From Rhodobacteraceae bacterium UBA3069 (GTDB lineage: Bacteria; Pseudomonadota; Alphaproteobacteria; Rhodobacterales; Rhodobacteraceae), in the NCBI GenBank assembly GCA_002366795.1, contig DFBX01000113.1, forward strand, positions 1-52,196: a stretch of DNA of 52,196 nt, given 5' to 3'. Numbering within the stretch: the first letter of the stretch is position 1; each line of letters opens with the position of its first letter. The notes below the pieces were generated by a model, which ran no database searches, was not told the DNA's origin, and was given only the letters and a program-made list of their open reading frames with translations. Positions 1-8,051 of the stretch are shown here, in pieces. Both the position numbers and the translations under genes were made by a program.

Positions 1-73
1 AGCCCCAAGCTCAGGCAGGCGGTCCCAATGGTGCGGTTACTTTTCTTTGCCTGCCAGGGGGGTGGCTTGCGCC

Positions 74-526
74 ATGGCATCGCTAAGTATCGACACACCC
101 ACGGGCCGGTTCACGGTTGTTGAAAGCGGCGGGGCAATCTCTGCCGCCAGATGGGGCACGGCAGAGGGGGCAGAGGCCACGCCCTTGCTGTGCGCCGCGG
201 TCGCACAAATCGCGGAATATTTCAACGGCACGCGCCAAGCCTTTGACCTGCCGCTGAAAATGGCCGGCGGGCTGACCGGGCAGGTGGGGGCGTTGATGTT
301 GGATATTCCACTGGGAGAGACGCGGACCTATGGCGACCTGGCCCGTGATCTGGGCGCGCCGACCCAAGCCATCGGTCAGGCCTGCGGGGCCAATCCGATA
401 CCGCTGATCATCCCGTGCCACCGGATCTTGTCGGCCACGGGGCTGGGCGGGTTTTCAGGTGCGGGCGGGGTGGAAACCAAGGTGGCATTGCTGCGCCATG
501 AAGGCGCGGCGGGGCTGTTGATCTAA
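74..526 (+). CDS. ogt: Methylated-DNA--protein-cysteine methyltransferase
   Basis: Suicide repair enzyme that moves the methyl group from O6-methylguanine or O4-methylthymine to its own cysteine. The 150-residue product carries the family signature IIPCHRI with the acceptor Cys at about residue 115, followed by GLGGFSGAGGVETK, and an upstream segment (GETRTYGDLA) that fits the DNA-binding winged helix. I chose the ATG at 74. An in-frame TTG at 47 would add nine residues not expected in the family. The gene stands alone, convergent with pcs 33 bp away. It is of Ogt/MGMT single-domain length and has no fused Ada regulatory domain. The family is certain; the symbol ogt rather than another single-domain name is by convention. 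Confidence 0.93.
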   Translation: MASLSIDTPTGRFTVVESGGAISAARWGTAEGAEATPLLCAAVAQIAEYFNGTRQAFDLPLKMAGGLTGQVGALMLDIPLGETRTYGDLARDLGAPTQAIGQACGANPIPLIIPCHRILSATGLGGFSGAGGVETKVALLRHEGAAGLLI

Positions 527-559
527 CCGGCGCATGACCCTAAAAATCGGGAACCGGTT

Positions 560-1255
560 TCAGCCGTCCCTGCCATAGATAAGCTGCTGCGCGATCCCCG
601 CGCCGATCAGGTAGGCCGAGGTCAGGATCAGCCCCCAATGCGCCCAGCTTTCGGGGTGGAAGTCGACCAGGGCAGCCCATCCGGCAAAGAAGATCCATGC
701 CAGTGCAATTGGCAGGGTCAAGCCGCGCCATCGCCGCGTGCGGACCGGATGCACAAATTTCAAAGGCATGAACATCGCCGCCGCCAGCACGGTGACAAGA
801 CCAAGGCTGATGTAGAAATCGGGCTGCAACGCGAACAGGACAATCACCAGCATGTTCCAGCAGCCGGGAAAGCCGGAAAAGGAATTGTCCACTGTTTTCA
901 TGCGGTTATCTGCGAAATACATGGCCGAGGTGAAGGTGATCACGATGATTGCCACCCAGCCGGTCCAGCCCGGCAGCAACCCCGACTTGAACAGGGCAAA
1001 GGCGGGGATGAACACATAGGTCAGGTAGTCGATGATCAGGTCCAGCAAGACCCCGTCGAACGTGTTTGCATTGGTTTTCACATCGTAACGGCGCGCCAGC
1101 GGGCCGTCGATGCCATCGACGAAAAACGCCACCACCAGCCACAGGAACATCACCGCCCATTTGCCATCGACTGCGGCCAGCATGGCCAGCATGGCGAAAA
1201 CTGCGCCGGTGGCGGTCAGCAGGTGAACCAGGTGGGCCTTGAGCGAGATGGACAT
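560..1255 (-). CDS. pcs: Phosphatidylcholine synthase (CDP-alcohol phosphatidyltransferase)
   Basis: Inner-membrane enzyme that condenses CDP-diacylglycerol with choline to make phosphatidylcholine in one step, a route known from alphaproteobacteria. The 231-residue protein shows the CDP-alcohol phosphatidyltransferase motif near residues 47-77: DGIDGPLAR, then GVLLDLIID, giving the four metal-binding aspartates. Six or so hydrophobic segments are visible. FADNRMKTVDNSFSGFPG after the third fits Pcs rather than PgsA or PssA. It starts at an ATG with only a weak ribosome site. The 55 bp between it and xerC would hold its promoter, so it is probably transcribed alone. It implies choline uptake elsewhere in the genome. 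Confidence 0.93.
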   Translation of the reverse strand: MSISLKAHLVHLLTATGAVFAMLAMLAAVDGKWAVMFLWLVVAFFVDGIDGPLARRYDVKTNANTFDGVLLDLIIDYLTYVFIPAFALFKSGLLPGWTGWVAIIVITFTSAMYFADNRMKTVDNSFSGFPGCWNMLVIVLFALQPDFYISLGLVTVLAAAMFMPLKFVHPVRTRRWRGLTLPIALAWIFFAGWAALVDFHPESWAHWGLILTSAYLIGAGIAQQLIYGRDG

Positions 1256-1310
1256 GGGAAACTCGTCTAGCTGGGGTAAAGGGGCGGGGTAGCGCCGCGC
1301 GCCGGACGGG

Positions 1311-2240
1311 TCAACCCTTGCCGCCGGATGCGCGGGGATGCGTGCGGTCGTAGACTTCTAGCAAGCGAGCGGTATCAACGCCGGTATAGGCCTGCGTGGT
1401 GGACAGCGAGGCATGGCCAAGCAGTTCCTGGATGGCGCGCAGGTCGCCGCCAGAATTCAGCAGGTGGGTGGCAAAGCTGTGGCGCATCGCATGGGGTGTG
1501 ACCGACGCGGGCAGGCCCAGTTGCAGGCGCGCGGCCTCGGTCACTTTTTGCACCATGCGCGGGGATAGCGCGCCGCCGCGCTTGCCGCGAAACAGCGGCT
1601 GATCGTTTTCTGTCGGCCATGGGCACAGGCGGATGTAATCGGCCACGGCGCGGCGGGCGACGGGCACCACGGGCACGATGCGTTCCTTGCCGCCCTTGCC
1701 GATGATGCGCAGCGCGTCCGACAGGGGCGCGTCAGATCCTTTCAGGGACAGCGCCTCGGATATGCGCAAGCCGCAGCCATATAGCAGCGTGATCACCGCA
1801 CTGTCGCGCGCGCCGATCCAGCCGTCTTGCGACTGCAATTCGACCTGGGCGATCATGTCCCGCGCGGCGTCCTCGGCCAGCGGGCGCGGCAGCTTGCGTT
1901 GGTATTTCGGTGAACGGGCAGACAGGACCGCGGTGGGGTCGAACCCCTCGCGGTCGGCCAGCCAGCGCATGAAGGATTTGACCGAGGACAGCTTGCGCGC
2001 CAATGAACGCGGTCCAATACCATCGGACCGGACCGCCGCCATCCATGCGCGCATGTCGCGCACCGACAGGGCGGACAAGGGGCCAAGCCCCTGCGCCTCG
2101 CCCTTGTAGGCGGTCATGAAAGACAGAAATTCGGTCACGTCGCGCCCGTAGGCGTCTATCGTGTTTTTCGACGATCCTTTCAGCGCCGCCTGCGCGTCCA
2201 GCCAACCTGACAGGGCGTCCCTTGCGGCGGCGGAAATCAC
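1311..2240 (-). CDS. xerC: Site-specific tyrosine recombinase XerC
   Basis: Resolves chromosome dimers at dif together with XerD under FtsK control. The 309-residue protein has an N-terminal SAM-like core-binding domain (about 10-100) and a C-terminal catalytic domain with the full set of active residues: Arg159 (CGLRISEAL), Lys182 (GKGGKER), His250 and Arg253 (HAMRHSF), His276 (LLGHAS) and the nucleophile Tyr285 (TTQAYT). The start is a GTG at 2240 that overlaps the stop of the DUF484 gene by four bases (GTGA), so the two are translationally coupled. The same DUF484-xerC pairing is widespread in proteobacteria. There are no att sites or phage genes around, so this is the house-keeping recombinase. 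Confidence 0.95.
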   Translation of the reverse strand: MISAAARDALSGWLDAQAALKGSSKNTIDAYGRDVTEFLSFMTAYKGEAQGLGPLSALSVRDMRAWMAAVRSDGIGPRSLARKLSSVKSFMRWLADREGFDPTAVLSARSPKYQRKLPRPLAEDAARDMIAQVELQSQDGWIGARDSAVITLLYGCGLRISEALSLKGSDAPLSDALRIIGKGGKERIVPVVPVARRAVADYIRLCPWPTENDQPLFRGKRGGALSPRMVQKVTEAARLQLGLPASVTPHAMRHSFATHLLNSGGDLRAIQELLGHASLSTTQAYTGVDTARLLEVYDRTHPRASGGKG

Positions 2241-2944
2241 GATAGCCAGCGGCGCATGGCCCGTTCAAAGACACCGGCGAAAAACGCCAACAGGTCAGTG
2301 CCTTGAGCGGGCGAGAACTGGTGCGGATCCTCGGCCCCCATGACCAGCATGCCGGGCAGGCGACCCGCACCGAAATCAAGCCGCAGGCAGGCTTCGGAGC
2401 GGACCCAGGCGGCGGCTTCGCCATAGATGGCAGGCGAGCCTTCCTGCATCTGGCGCAGGGTGACCTGCCGCACGGGAGCGTCGCGCCCGCCGGTCAGATA
2501 ATCTTGGATGAAACCGGGTTCAGCCACGGACAGAACATCACCCAGCCGCATCACGGCAGGATCCTTGTCATTCTGCACCGATTCCAGCACCAGCCGGATC
2601 GCATCGACACGCAGAATTTCAGCCACTTCGCTGCCCAGCCCCTTGAGGAACTGCTCGAACGTGATCGGGTCCAGCATTTTCAGAATGGCGCGATGCACCT
2701 GGTTGGTGCCGGCAAGGTTTTCATAGGCGGCGGCGATGACGCTGCGGTGGGTGTCCTCCAGCCGGTCCAGGCGGGCCTCCAGCCTGTCCATGGCGATGCC
2801 GCGCAGATCGACGATATTGCCGCCCATCGCCCGTTCGTTGGCCGAGATAAGCGCCCGCATAAGGTCTTGGTCTTCAAGGATAACATCCGGCTCCGCGATG
2901 ATTTTCTCGCGCAGATGGTCGTCCATTTTCGGGTTGCTGCTCAT
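2237..2944 (-). CDS. DUF484 family protein
   Basis: A 235-residue cytosolic protein of the DUF484 family, which has a predicted coiled coil followed by a GAF-like domain. The function is not established; the constant link to xerC suggests a role near chromosome dimer resolution or cell division. In the sequence, residues 45-80 are charged and heptad-like (DRLEARLDRLEDTHRSVI), then comes a compact alpha/beta part containing YGEAAAWVRSEACLRLDFG and LLVMGAEDPHQFSPAQGTDLLAFFAGVFERAMRRWL at the C terminus, the latter characteristic of the family. I chose the ATG at 2944, preceded by AAAGAGG; the longer frame upstream lacks a ribosome site. It is the first gene of a two-gene operon with xerC. Confidence 0.9.
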   Translation of the reverse strand: MSSNPKMDDHLREKIIAEPDVILEDQDLMRALISANERAMGGNIVDLRGIAMDRLEARLDRLEDTHRSVIAAAYENLAGTNQVHRAILKMLDPITFEQFLKGLGSEVAEILRVDAIRLVLESVQNDKDPAVMRLGDVLSVAEPGFIQDYLTGGRDAPVRQVTLRQMQEGSPAIYGEAAAWVRSEACLRLDFGAGRLPGMLVMGAEDPHQFSPAQGTDLLAFFAGVFERAMRRWLS

Positions 2945-3126
2945 GCTTGCCTCTTTGTTCGTTGGGGCAACTTTACCAGAGCGGCCCTGCGATTTCTGCA
3001 TTTTTCTGCGGGTTTTCCCCCAGATGCCCCGCCCTGTTGCGGCCTGTCAACGGATATGCCCCGGCGCGCGGGGCGGCCGGGGCTGTATGTTGTTTCCGTG
3101 TGACGCGACATGGCGTCAGTTGCAGG

Positions 3127-3780
3127 TCAAAGGATTTTTTGACCGGTCTTGGCCCAGTCTGCCATGAACGCGTCCAGCCCCTTGTCGGTCAGCGGGTGTT
3201 TGGCCAGCCCCTTGATCACGGCGGGGGGGGCGGTGATCACGTCGGCCCCGACCAGCGCGCAATCCTGCACATGGTTCGCCGACCGGATCGACGCGGCAAG
3301 GATTTCGGTGCCGAAATCGTAATTGTCATAGATGGTGCGGATATCCTCGATCAGCTGCATCCCGTCGAGAGAGATATCGTCAAGTCGGCCGATGAAGGGG
3401 CTGATGAAGGTCGCACCCGCCTTGGCCGCGACCAGCGCCTGGTTGGCGGAAAAGCACAGCGTTACGTTGACCATGAACCCTTCGCCCGACAGCACGCGAC
3501 AGGTTTTCAGCCCGTCCCATGTCAGCGGCACTTTCACCGCGATATTGTCGGCCAGGGCGGCCAGTTTGCGCCCCTCGGCCAGCATGCCGTCGAATTCTGT
3601 CGCGACCACCTCGGCGGACACTGGCCCGTCGACCAGCGCGGCGATTTCCTTGGTGACTTCGATGATGTCACGGCCCGATTTCATGATCAGCGACGGGTTG
3701 GTGGTGACGCCGTCCACCATGCCCAAATCGTTCAGTTCTGCAATGGCGTCGATCTCGGCTGTGTCTACGAAGAATTTCAT
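3127..3780 (-). CDS. fsa: Transaldolase / fructose-6-phosphate aldolase family (short TAL)
   Basis: Class I aldolase of the pentose phosphate pathway group, a 217-residue single TIM barrel like TalC, MipB and Fsa, not the 310-residue TalB type. The Schiff-base lysine is Lys83 in IAVKVPLTWDG, and DGVTTNPSLI at residues 23-32 is the family start signature. Other recognisable pieces are GATFISPFIGRLDD and EILAASIRSANHV. Whether it acts as transaldolase or as fructose-6-phosphate aldolase cannot be read from sequence; most alphaproteobacterial members are annotated as probable transaldolase. The ATG at 3780 follows GAGGGA. It diverges from priA across 49 bp. The 182 bp downstream hold GC-rich inverted repeats (about 3057-3082) but no clear T-run. 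Confidence 0.9.
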   Translation of the reverse strand: MKFFVDTAEIDAIAELNDLGMVDGVTTNPSLIMKSGRDIIEVTKEIAALVDGPVSAEVVATEFDGMLAEGRKLAALADNIAVKVPLTWDGLKTCRVLSGEGFMVNVTLCFSANQALVAAKAGATFISPFIGRLDDISLDGMQLIEDIRTIYDNYDFGTEILAASIRSANHVQDCALVGADVITAPPAVIKGLAKHPLTDKGLDAFMADWAKTGQKIL

Positions 3781-3829
3781 TTCTGGTCCCTCGGGGTGGT
3801 TGGACTTTATTCGTCCAAGCCTTTACCCC

Positions 3830-6064
3830 ATGGGCAAGAAACCCGAAACCCCTTTCCCGTCCAAGGACCGCCCGTTGCAGGACTATTTCGAACAAGGCGA
3901 ACTGGTTGGCGTGTTGACCACGCAGCCGCTGGACCGCGTGCTGGATTACCGCGCGCCCGAAGGCGGCTGCCACCTGGGCGCTTTCGTCGAGGTGCCGCTT
4001 GGCCCGCGCAAGGTGTTGGGCGTGGTCTGGGGGGCGGGGCGCGGCGATTGGGATTTTGCCAAGGTGCGTTCAGTGATTAGGGTTTTGGACGTGGCCCCGA
4101 TGCGCGGCGAATTGCGCGATTTCATCATGCGCGCGGCCGATTACACGCTGACGCCCCTGACCGCGATGCTGCGTCTGGCCACCCGCGCGCCGGGGCTGGG
4201 CGATCCGCCCTCGATGCGCAAGGTCTACCGCATGGGCCATGGCAGGCCCGACAGGATGACCGATGCGCGCACCCGCGTACTTGAGGTGCTGCGCGATTAC
4301 GGCGGGCTGTCCTTTACCCTGAAAGAGCTGGCCGATCAGGCGGGCGTCACGCCCTCGGTCGTCAAGGGGCTGGTGGCCCAAGGCACCGTGCAGGAGGAGG
4401 ACACGCCGCGCGATACCCCCTTCATGCGTCTGGATGCGGCCCACCCCGGCAAGGCCCTGACCGAGGATCAGCAAGCGGGCGCGGCGGCCCTGCGCGCCGG
4501 TGTCGCCTCGGGGCGGTATGGCACCACATTGCTGCGCGGCGTCACCGGATCGGGCAAGACCGAGGTCTATCTTGAGGCCGTTGCCGAATGCCTTGCCCAG
4601 GGGCGGCAGGCGCTGGTGCTGTTGCCGGAAATCGCCCTCACCGCCGAATTCATCACGCGGGTCGAGGCGCGGTTCGGCGCGCGCCCCGCCGAATGGCATT
4701 CGGGCGTGACAATGACCGAACGCCGCCGCATCTGGAAGATGGTCGGGCAGGGCGGTGCGCAGATGGTGGTGGGTGCGCGGTCGGCGCTGTTCCTGCCCTT
4801 CATGGACCTTGGCCTGATCGTGGTGGATGAGGAACACGACAGTTCCTACAAACAGGAAGATGGCGTTCTGTATAACGCGCGGGACATGTCGGTGCTGCGC
4901 GCGTCCCTTTGCGATGCTCGGGTGGTTCTGGCCTCGGCCACGCCAAGCCTGGAAAGCTGGGCCAATGCCGAGGCGGGCAAATACGAACGGCTGGACCTGA
5001 CTTCGCGGTTTGGCGAATCCGTGCTGCCGCAGATGAAATCGGTGGACATGCGGCGCGAGAATGTGCCCGCGGGCCGTTGGATTTCCGGCAGTTTGCAAAA
5101 CGCCGTGGCGCAGCGGATCGCCAAGGGGGAACAGTCGCTGCTGTTCATCAACCGGCGCGGCTATGCCCCGGTTACGATCTGCCGCGCCTGCGGGCACCAG
5201 ATCGGGTGCGATCACTGCGACGCGATGATGGTGGAACACAGGTTCCTCAAAAGGCTGGTCTGCCACCAGTGCGGCGAGACGAAACCCATGCCCGAGGCCT
5301 GCCCGTCATGCGAGGTCGAGGGGAAGCTGGCCCCTGTCGGGCCGGGCGTCGAACGCCTGACCGAAGAGGCCTCGGCGCTGTTTCCTGACGCCAACGTGGT
5401 GACGCTGAGTTCGGATATGTATGCCTCGGCCCGCGCCCTGAAAGAGGAGATCGCAAGGATCGCCGATGGCGATGTGGACCTGATCATCGGCACGCAGCTG
5501 GTGGCGAAAGGGCACAACTTTCCGCGCCTGACGCTGGTTGGGGTGATCGACGCGGACCTTGGCCTGCAAGGATCGGACCTGCGCGCGGCCGAACGCACCT
5601 TTCAGCTGATGCGGCAGGTGGCCGGCCGCGCGGGTCGCGCGGAAAAGCCGGGGCTGGCCTTGCTGCAGACCTACCAGCCGGAACATCCGGTGATCCGCGC
5701 CATTCTGGCGGGGGACGAGGTGGGGTTCTGGACCGCTGAAAGCGACGAGCGCCGCCACGCGGGCGTGCCGCCCTTTGGCCGTATGGCGGGGATCATCCTG
5801 TCATCCCCTGACCCGCAAGAGGTGTTCGATCTTGGCAATGACATGGCCCGCCGCAACGGGCCTTTGCGTGCTGTTGGTGCGCAGGTTTTCGGGCCTGCCC
5901 CCGCGCCGATCGCCCGCATCCGCGGACGGCACCGGGTGCGTCTTCTGGTCAAGGCCGACAAGGGCACGGCCCTGCAACCGGCGCTACGGCGATGGATCGC
6001 GCAATTCCGCATTCCCAACCAGTCACGGCTGGCTGTGGATATCGATCCGCAAAGTTTCTTCTGA
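3830..6064 (+). CDS. priA: Primosomal protein N' (replication restart helicase PriA)
   Basis: A 3'-5' superfamily 2 helicase that recognises stalled forks and reloads the replisome. The 744-residue protein has the N-terminal 3'-DNA-binding domain (GVLTTQPLDRVLDYRAP), Walker A VTGSGKTEV near residue 240, the DEEH box (VVDEEHDSSYKQ) near 332, and eight zinc-binding cysteines between about 450 and 495 (CRAC, CDHC, CHQC, CPSC). These are followed by QLVAKGHNFP and RQVAGRAGRAEKPG in the second helicase lobe. The open frame runs much further upstream, but that part lies over the divergent transaldolase gene. The ATG at 3830 begins just before the conserved region. Its ribosome site is poor, so an alternative nearby start is possible. 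Confidence 0.94.
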   Translation: MGKKPETPFPSKDRPLQDYFEQGELVGVLTTQPLDRVLDYRAPEGGCHLGAFVEVPLGPRKVLGVVWGAGRGDWDFAKVRSVIRVLDVAPMRGELRDFIMRAADYTLTPLTAMLRLATRAPGLGDPPSMRKVYRMGHGRPDRMTDARTRVLEVLRDYGGLSFTLKELADQAGVTPSVVKGLVAQGTVQEEDTPRDTPFMRLDAAHPGKALTEDQQAGAAALRAGVASGRYGTTLLRGVTGSGKTEVYLEAVAECLAQGRQALVLLPEIALTAEFITRVEARFGARPAEWHSGVTMTERRRIWKMVGQGGAQMVVGARSALFLPFMDLGLIVVDEEHDSSYKQEDGVLYNARDMSVLRASLCDARVVLASATPSLESWANAEAGKYERLDLTSRFGESVLPQMKSVDMRRENVPAGRWISGSLQNAVAQRIAKGEQSLLFINRRGYAPVTICRACGHQIGCDHCDAMMVEHRFLKRLVCHQCGETKPMPEACPSCEVEGKLAPVGPGVERLTEEASALFPDANVVTLSSDMYASARALKEEIARIADGDVDLIIGTQLVAKGHNFPRLTLVGVIDADLGLQGSDLRAAERTFQLMRQVAGRAGRAEKPGLALLQTYQPEHPVIRAILAGDEVGFWTAESDERRHAGVPPFGRMAGIILSSPDPQEVFDLGNDMARRNGPLRAVGAQVFGPAPAPIARIRGRHRVRLLVKADKGTALQPALRRWIAQFRIPNQSRLAVDIDPQSFF

Positions 6065-6087
6065 TCGCGCCTGTGGTGGAGGTGGAA

Positions 6088-6212
6088 GCCCGGCGGGGAT
6101 ATTGTTGAACCAAAGAAGGTTGGAAGCAGCCAAGTCTTCATTGTTCCTCAAATACCACCGGGTGAGCACCGCAATCCTAAAGGATTGCGGTGCGAGGGGC
6201 TGGCCCCTTTTG
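6088..6212. repeat. Composite palindromic intergenic repeat, copy 1
   Basis: Intergenic element between the convergent priA and yeeE genes. It reads, left to right: an arm with CGGCGGG then GATATT (6091-6103), about 45 bp of spacer, a return arm AAATACCACCGGGTGAG (6150-6165), a perfect 12-bp hairpin GCACCGCAATCC/GGATTGCGGTGC with a TAAA loop (6166-6193), and a second hairpin GAGGGGCTGGCCCCTT (6194-6209) followed by a short T stretch. The same order and spacing recur at 9328-9457. The last hairpin plus TTTT probably serves as the priA terminator. Confidence 0.7.
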
Positions 6213-6228
6213 CCAGGCTTGTCCGCAA

Positions 6229-7293
6229 TCAGGCCGCGGCGGTCTGTGCGCCGCGTTGGTCCACGATGAAATCGGTGGCCATGGCCCCGATCCACATGCA
6301 GAACAGCGCCAGCCATGCGGTGCCCGCAAAGATCGACCCGCCGGTCACGCCTGCCCCGATGGCGCAGCCGCCTGCCAGCATTCCGCCAAAGCCCATCATC
6401 GCCGCACCGGTCATCGAACGGCGCATGTTGCTTTCGTCCGAAAAGCCCTCGAATTTGAACTCTTTGGCAAACCACGAGGCAAGGAACGAGCCAAGGAACA
6501 CGCCTGGCACCAGACCAACGTCGAATTCCAGCACCGCGTCACGTTCCAGGAAGAACATCAGCGTATTGGCCGAGGGGCCGGTGAAGGTGGCGCTTTCGAT
6601 CTGCACCGGATCGAAAGCGATCTGGGACAGGCCGAATGTCAGCACCCAGCCAAGCGCCACAGCAAACCCGACGCCCGAGGCAAAGATCAGCCGCGCCGCG
6701 CCGATCCTGTTGATACGCGAGACGTAAAGCGCAATGGCGGCGATGATCAGCCCGATGGCGAAACCGCCCCAATTGGGCAGCCCGAAAAATGCCAGCAGGT
6801 CCAAGTTACGCCCGCCATCGGTGATCCATAGCGCGGCCAGCTTGTCGCGCCAGCCGGACAGCACACCTTGCAGGCTCATCTGTGCGACCACCGCGAAGAT
6901 CAGCCCGGACACGACCGAACGCAGGTTGCCGGTCGCCGCCAGCACCAGCAAACGCCCAGAACAGCCGCGCGCCAGCACCATACCCACACCAAACAGCAGC
7001 CCGCCGATGATCGCGCCTGACCAGCTGCCCGGCACGGCCATCATGCGCGCATCCTGCGGCTGCATCAGGCCCAGCAGATATGCGCCCTGCACCCAGACCA
7101 CGGCCGTGGAAAAGGTCAGCAGCCAGACCGCCACCCCGTCGTTCATATGGCCGCGTGCGAATTCGACCGTGGCGGCGCGCAAGCAAAACCGCGAGCGTTG
7201 CGCGGCCACGCCGAACACCACCCCGGTGATCAGTCCGAACAGGGCGGCAGAGGGGGCCTCGCCAATTCCTTCGACAATGCTGAGCAGATCCAT
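6229..7293 (-). CDS. YeeE/YedE family sulfur-compound transporter (TsuA-like)
   Basis: Multi-pass inner-membrane protein of the YeeE/YedE family, whose characterised members import thiosulfate through conserved cysteines. The 354-residue protein carries the three cysteine sites of the family: RSRFCLRAA near residue 35, LARGCSGR near 105, and LAGGCAIGAGVTGG near 310, with about eight to nine hydrophobic helices in an internal pseudo-repeat. I chose the ATG at 7293, preceded by AGGAAGTGAG; an upstream ATG at 7329 has no ribosome site. The partner TusA-like YeeD is not adjacent. The gene diverges from a cupin-MFS pair across 193 bp. Substrate (thiosulfate or another small sulfur compound) is inferred from the family only. 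Confidence 0.85.
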   Translation of the reverse strand: MDLLSIVEGIGEAPSAALFGLITGVVFGVAAQRSRFCLRAATVEFARGHMNDGVAVWLLTFSTAVVWVQGAYLLGLMQPQDARMMAVPGSWSGAIIGGLLFGVGMVLARGCSGRLLVLAATGNLRSVVSGLIFAVVAQMSLQGVLSGWRDKLAALWITDGGRNLDLLAFFGLPNWGGFAIGLIIAAIALYVSRINRIGAARLIFASGVGFAVALGWVLTFGLSQIAFDPVQIESATFTGPSANTLMFFLERDAVLEFDVGLVPGVFLGSFLASWFAKEFKFEGFSDESNMRRSMTGAAMMGFGGMLAGGCAIGAGVTGGSIFAGTAWLALFCMWIGAMATDFIVDQRGAQTAAA

Positions 7294-7392
7294 CGCGCGT
7301 CTCACTTCCTGAAATTCAGACAACTGCATAGGTGGCAAGGCCGGGCAGCGCCTTGATGCAGATCAGATGATGCGCGCTGCAATGGGTCGAAA

Positions 7393-7410
7393 GCGACTGT
7401 TTGCAGTCGC
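7393..7410. promoter_or_regulatory. Inverted repeat in the yeeE/cupin divergent promoter region
   Basis: A perfect 7-bp inverted repeat, GCGACTG-TTTG-CAGTCGC, near the middle of the 193-bp gap between the divergent yeeE and cupin genes. It has no T-run, so it is more like a protein-binding site than a terminator. No regulator gene lies next to it, and its function is not known. Confidence 0.35.
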
Positions 7411-7486
7411 ACATGAGCATGCGCGGCAGGTGATTCGCTTGCAGGTTTCCCAAATGATCAGGCGCAACCCGGAGGAGGACCGCAAG

Positions 7487-8008
7487 ATGACTATCGAATT
7501 CGACGACGACGTAATGGCGGGCCTTTCCACGGTCATGCCCGACGACATGACGGCCCTTGTCGAAGAGGTGACAGAAGCCGCCGAAGCGACCGAACAATCG
7601 CCGCTTGCGCCGTCGTCCTTTCCGTTTTCCGTGGATACCGCGACCCTGCCTTTGGAAGGCGGAACCGATCCGGCCTTTGGTACAGTAATGTGGCGCACGC
7701 TGGTCTGTGCCGACCGCACGCCTTCGTCCGACATGGTGATGGGGCTGGCCGAATTCGGCCCCGGCGGCACCCTGCTGCCGCATCGCCACGCCCCGGCCGA
7801 GGTGTACTACGGCGTCGAAGGCAGCGGCACGATCACAATCGACGGCGAGGCGCACCATATCGCCCCCGGCATCGCGGTCTTTGTCCCGTCCGAGGCAGAA
7901 CATGGCACGGTGGCCGGGCCCGAGGGGCTGAAATTCGTCTATGTCTTTCCTAATGCCCGCTTTGCCGAGGTGGATTACAGGTTCTCGGCGGCAGGCGCAC
8001 AGGGCTGA
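7487..8008 (+). CDS. Cupin-domain protein (metal-binding; DMSP-lyase-like ligand spacing)
   Basis: A 173-residue protein with a C-terminal cupin barrel. Motif 1 is GGTLLPHRHAPAEVYYGVEG (about residues 93-112), giving His99, His101, Glu105 and Tyr107. Motif 2, GIAVFVPSEAEHG, gives His139. The H-x-H-x3-E-x-Y set with the last His 38 residues further on is the ligand and base pattern of cupin dimethylsulfoniopropionate lyases such as DddW, but many unrelated cupins share most of it. Overall identity to DddL, DddQ or DddW is not obvious to the eye. The first 50 residues are acidic and unrecognised. The start at the ATG at 7487 is fixed by GGAGGAGGA just upstream. An MFS gene follows after 43 bp, probably in the same operon. 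Confidence 0.8.
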   Translation: MTIEFDDDVMAGLSTVMPDDMTALVEEVTEAAEATEQSPLAPSSFPFSVDTATLPLEGGTDPAFGTVMWRTLVCADRTPSSDMVMGLAEFGPGGTLLPHRHAPAEVYYGVEGSGTITIDGEAHHIAPGIAVFVPSEAEHGTVAGPEGLKFVYVFPNARFAEVDYRFSAAGAQG

Positions 8009-8051
8009 AACGGGCCTCGCCAAAGAACCTGAAAAGGCGTAATGGCAAGGC

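Noticed and set aside
1311..2240. Tyrosine recombinase as sign of an integrated mobile element
   Set aside because: It is coupled to DUF484 by a four-base overlap, has XerC length and all XerC motifs, and no att repeats, tRNA or phage genes are near.
3057..3082. Rho-independent terminator of the transaldolase gene
   Set aside because: A GC-rich inverted repeat (GCCCCGG/CCGGGGC) is present but no U-run follows it on the minus strand.
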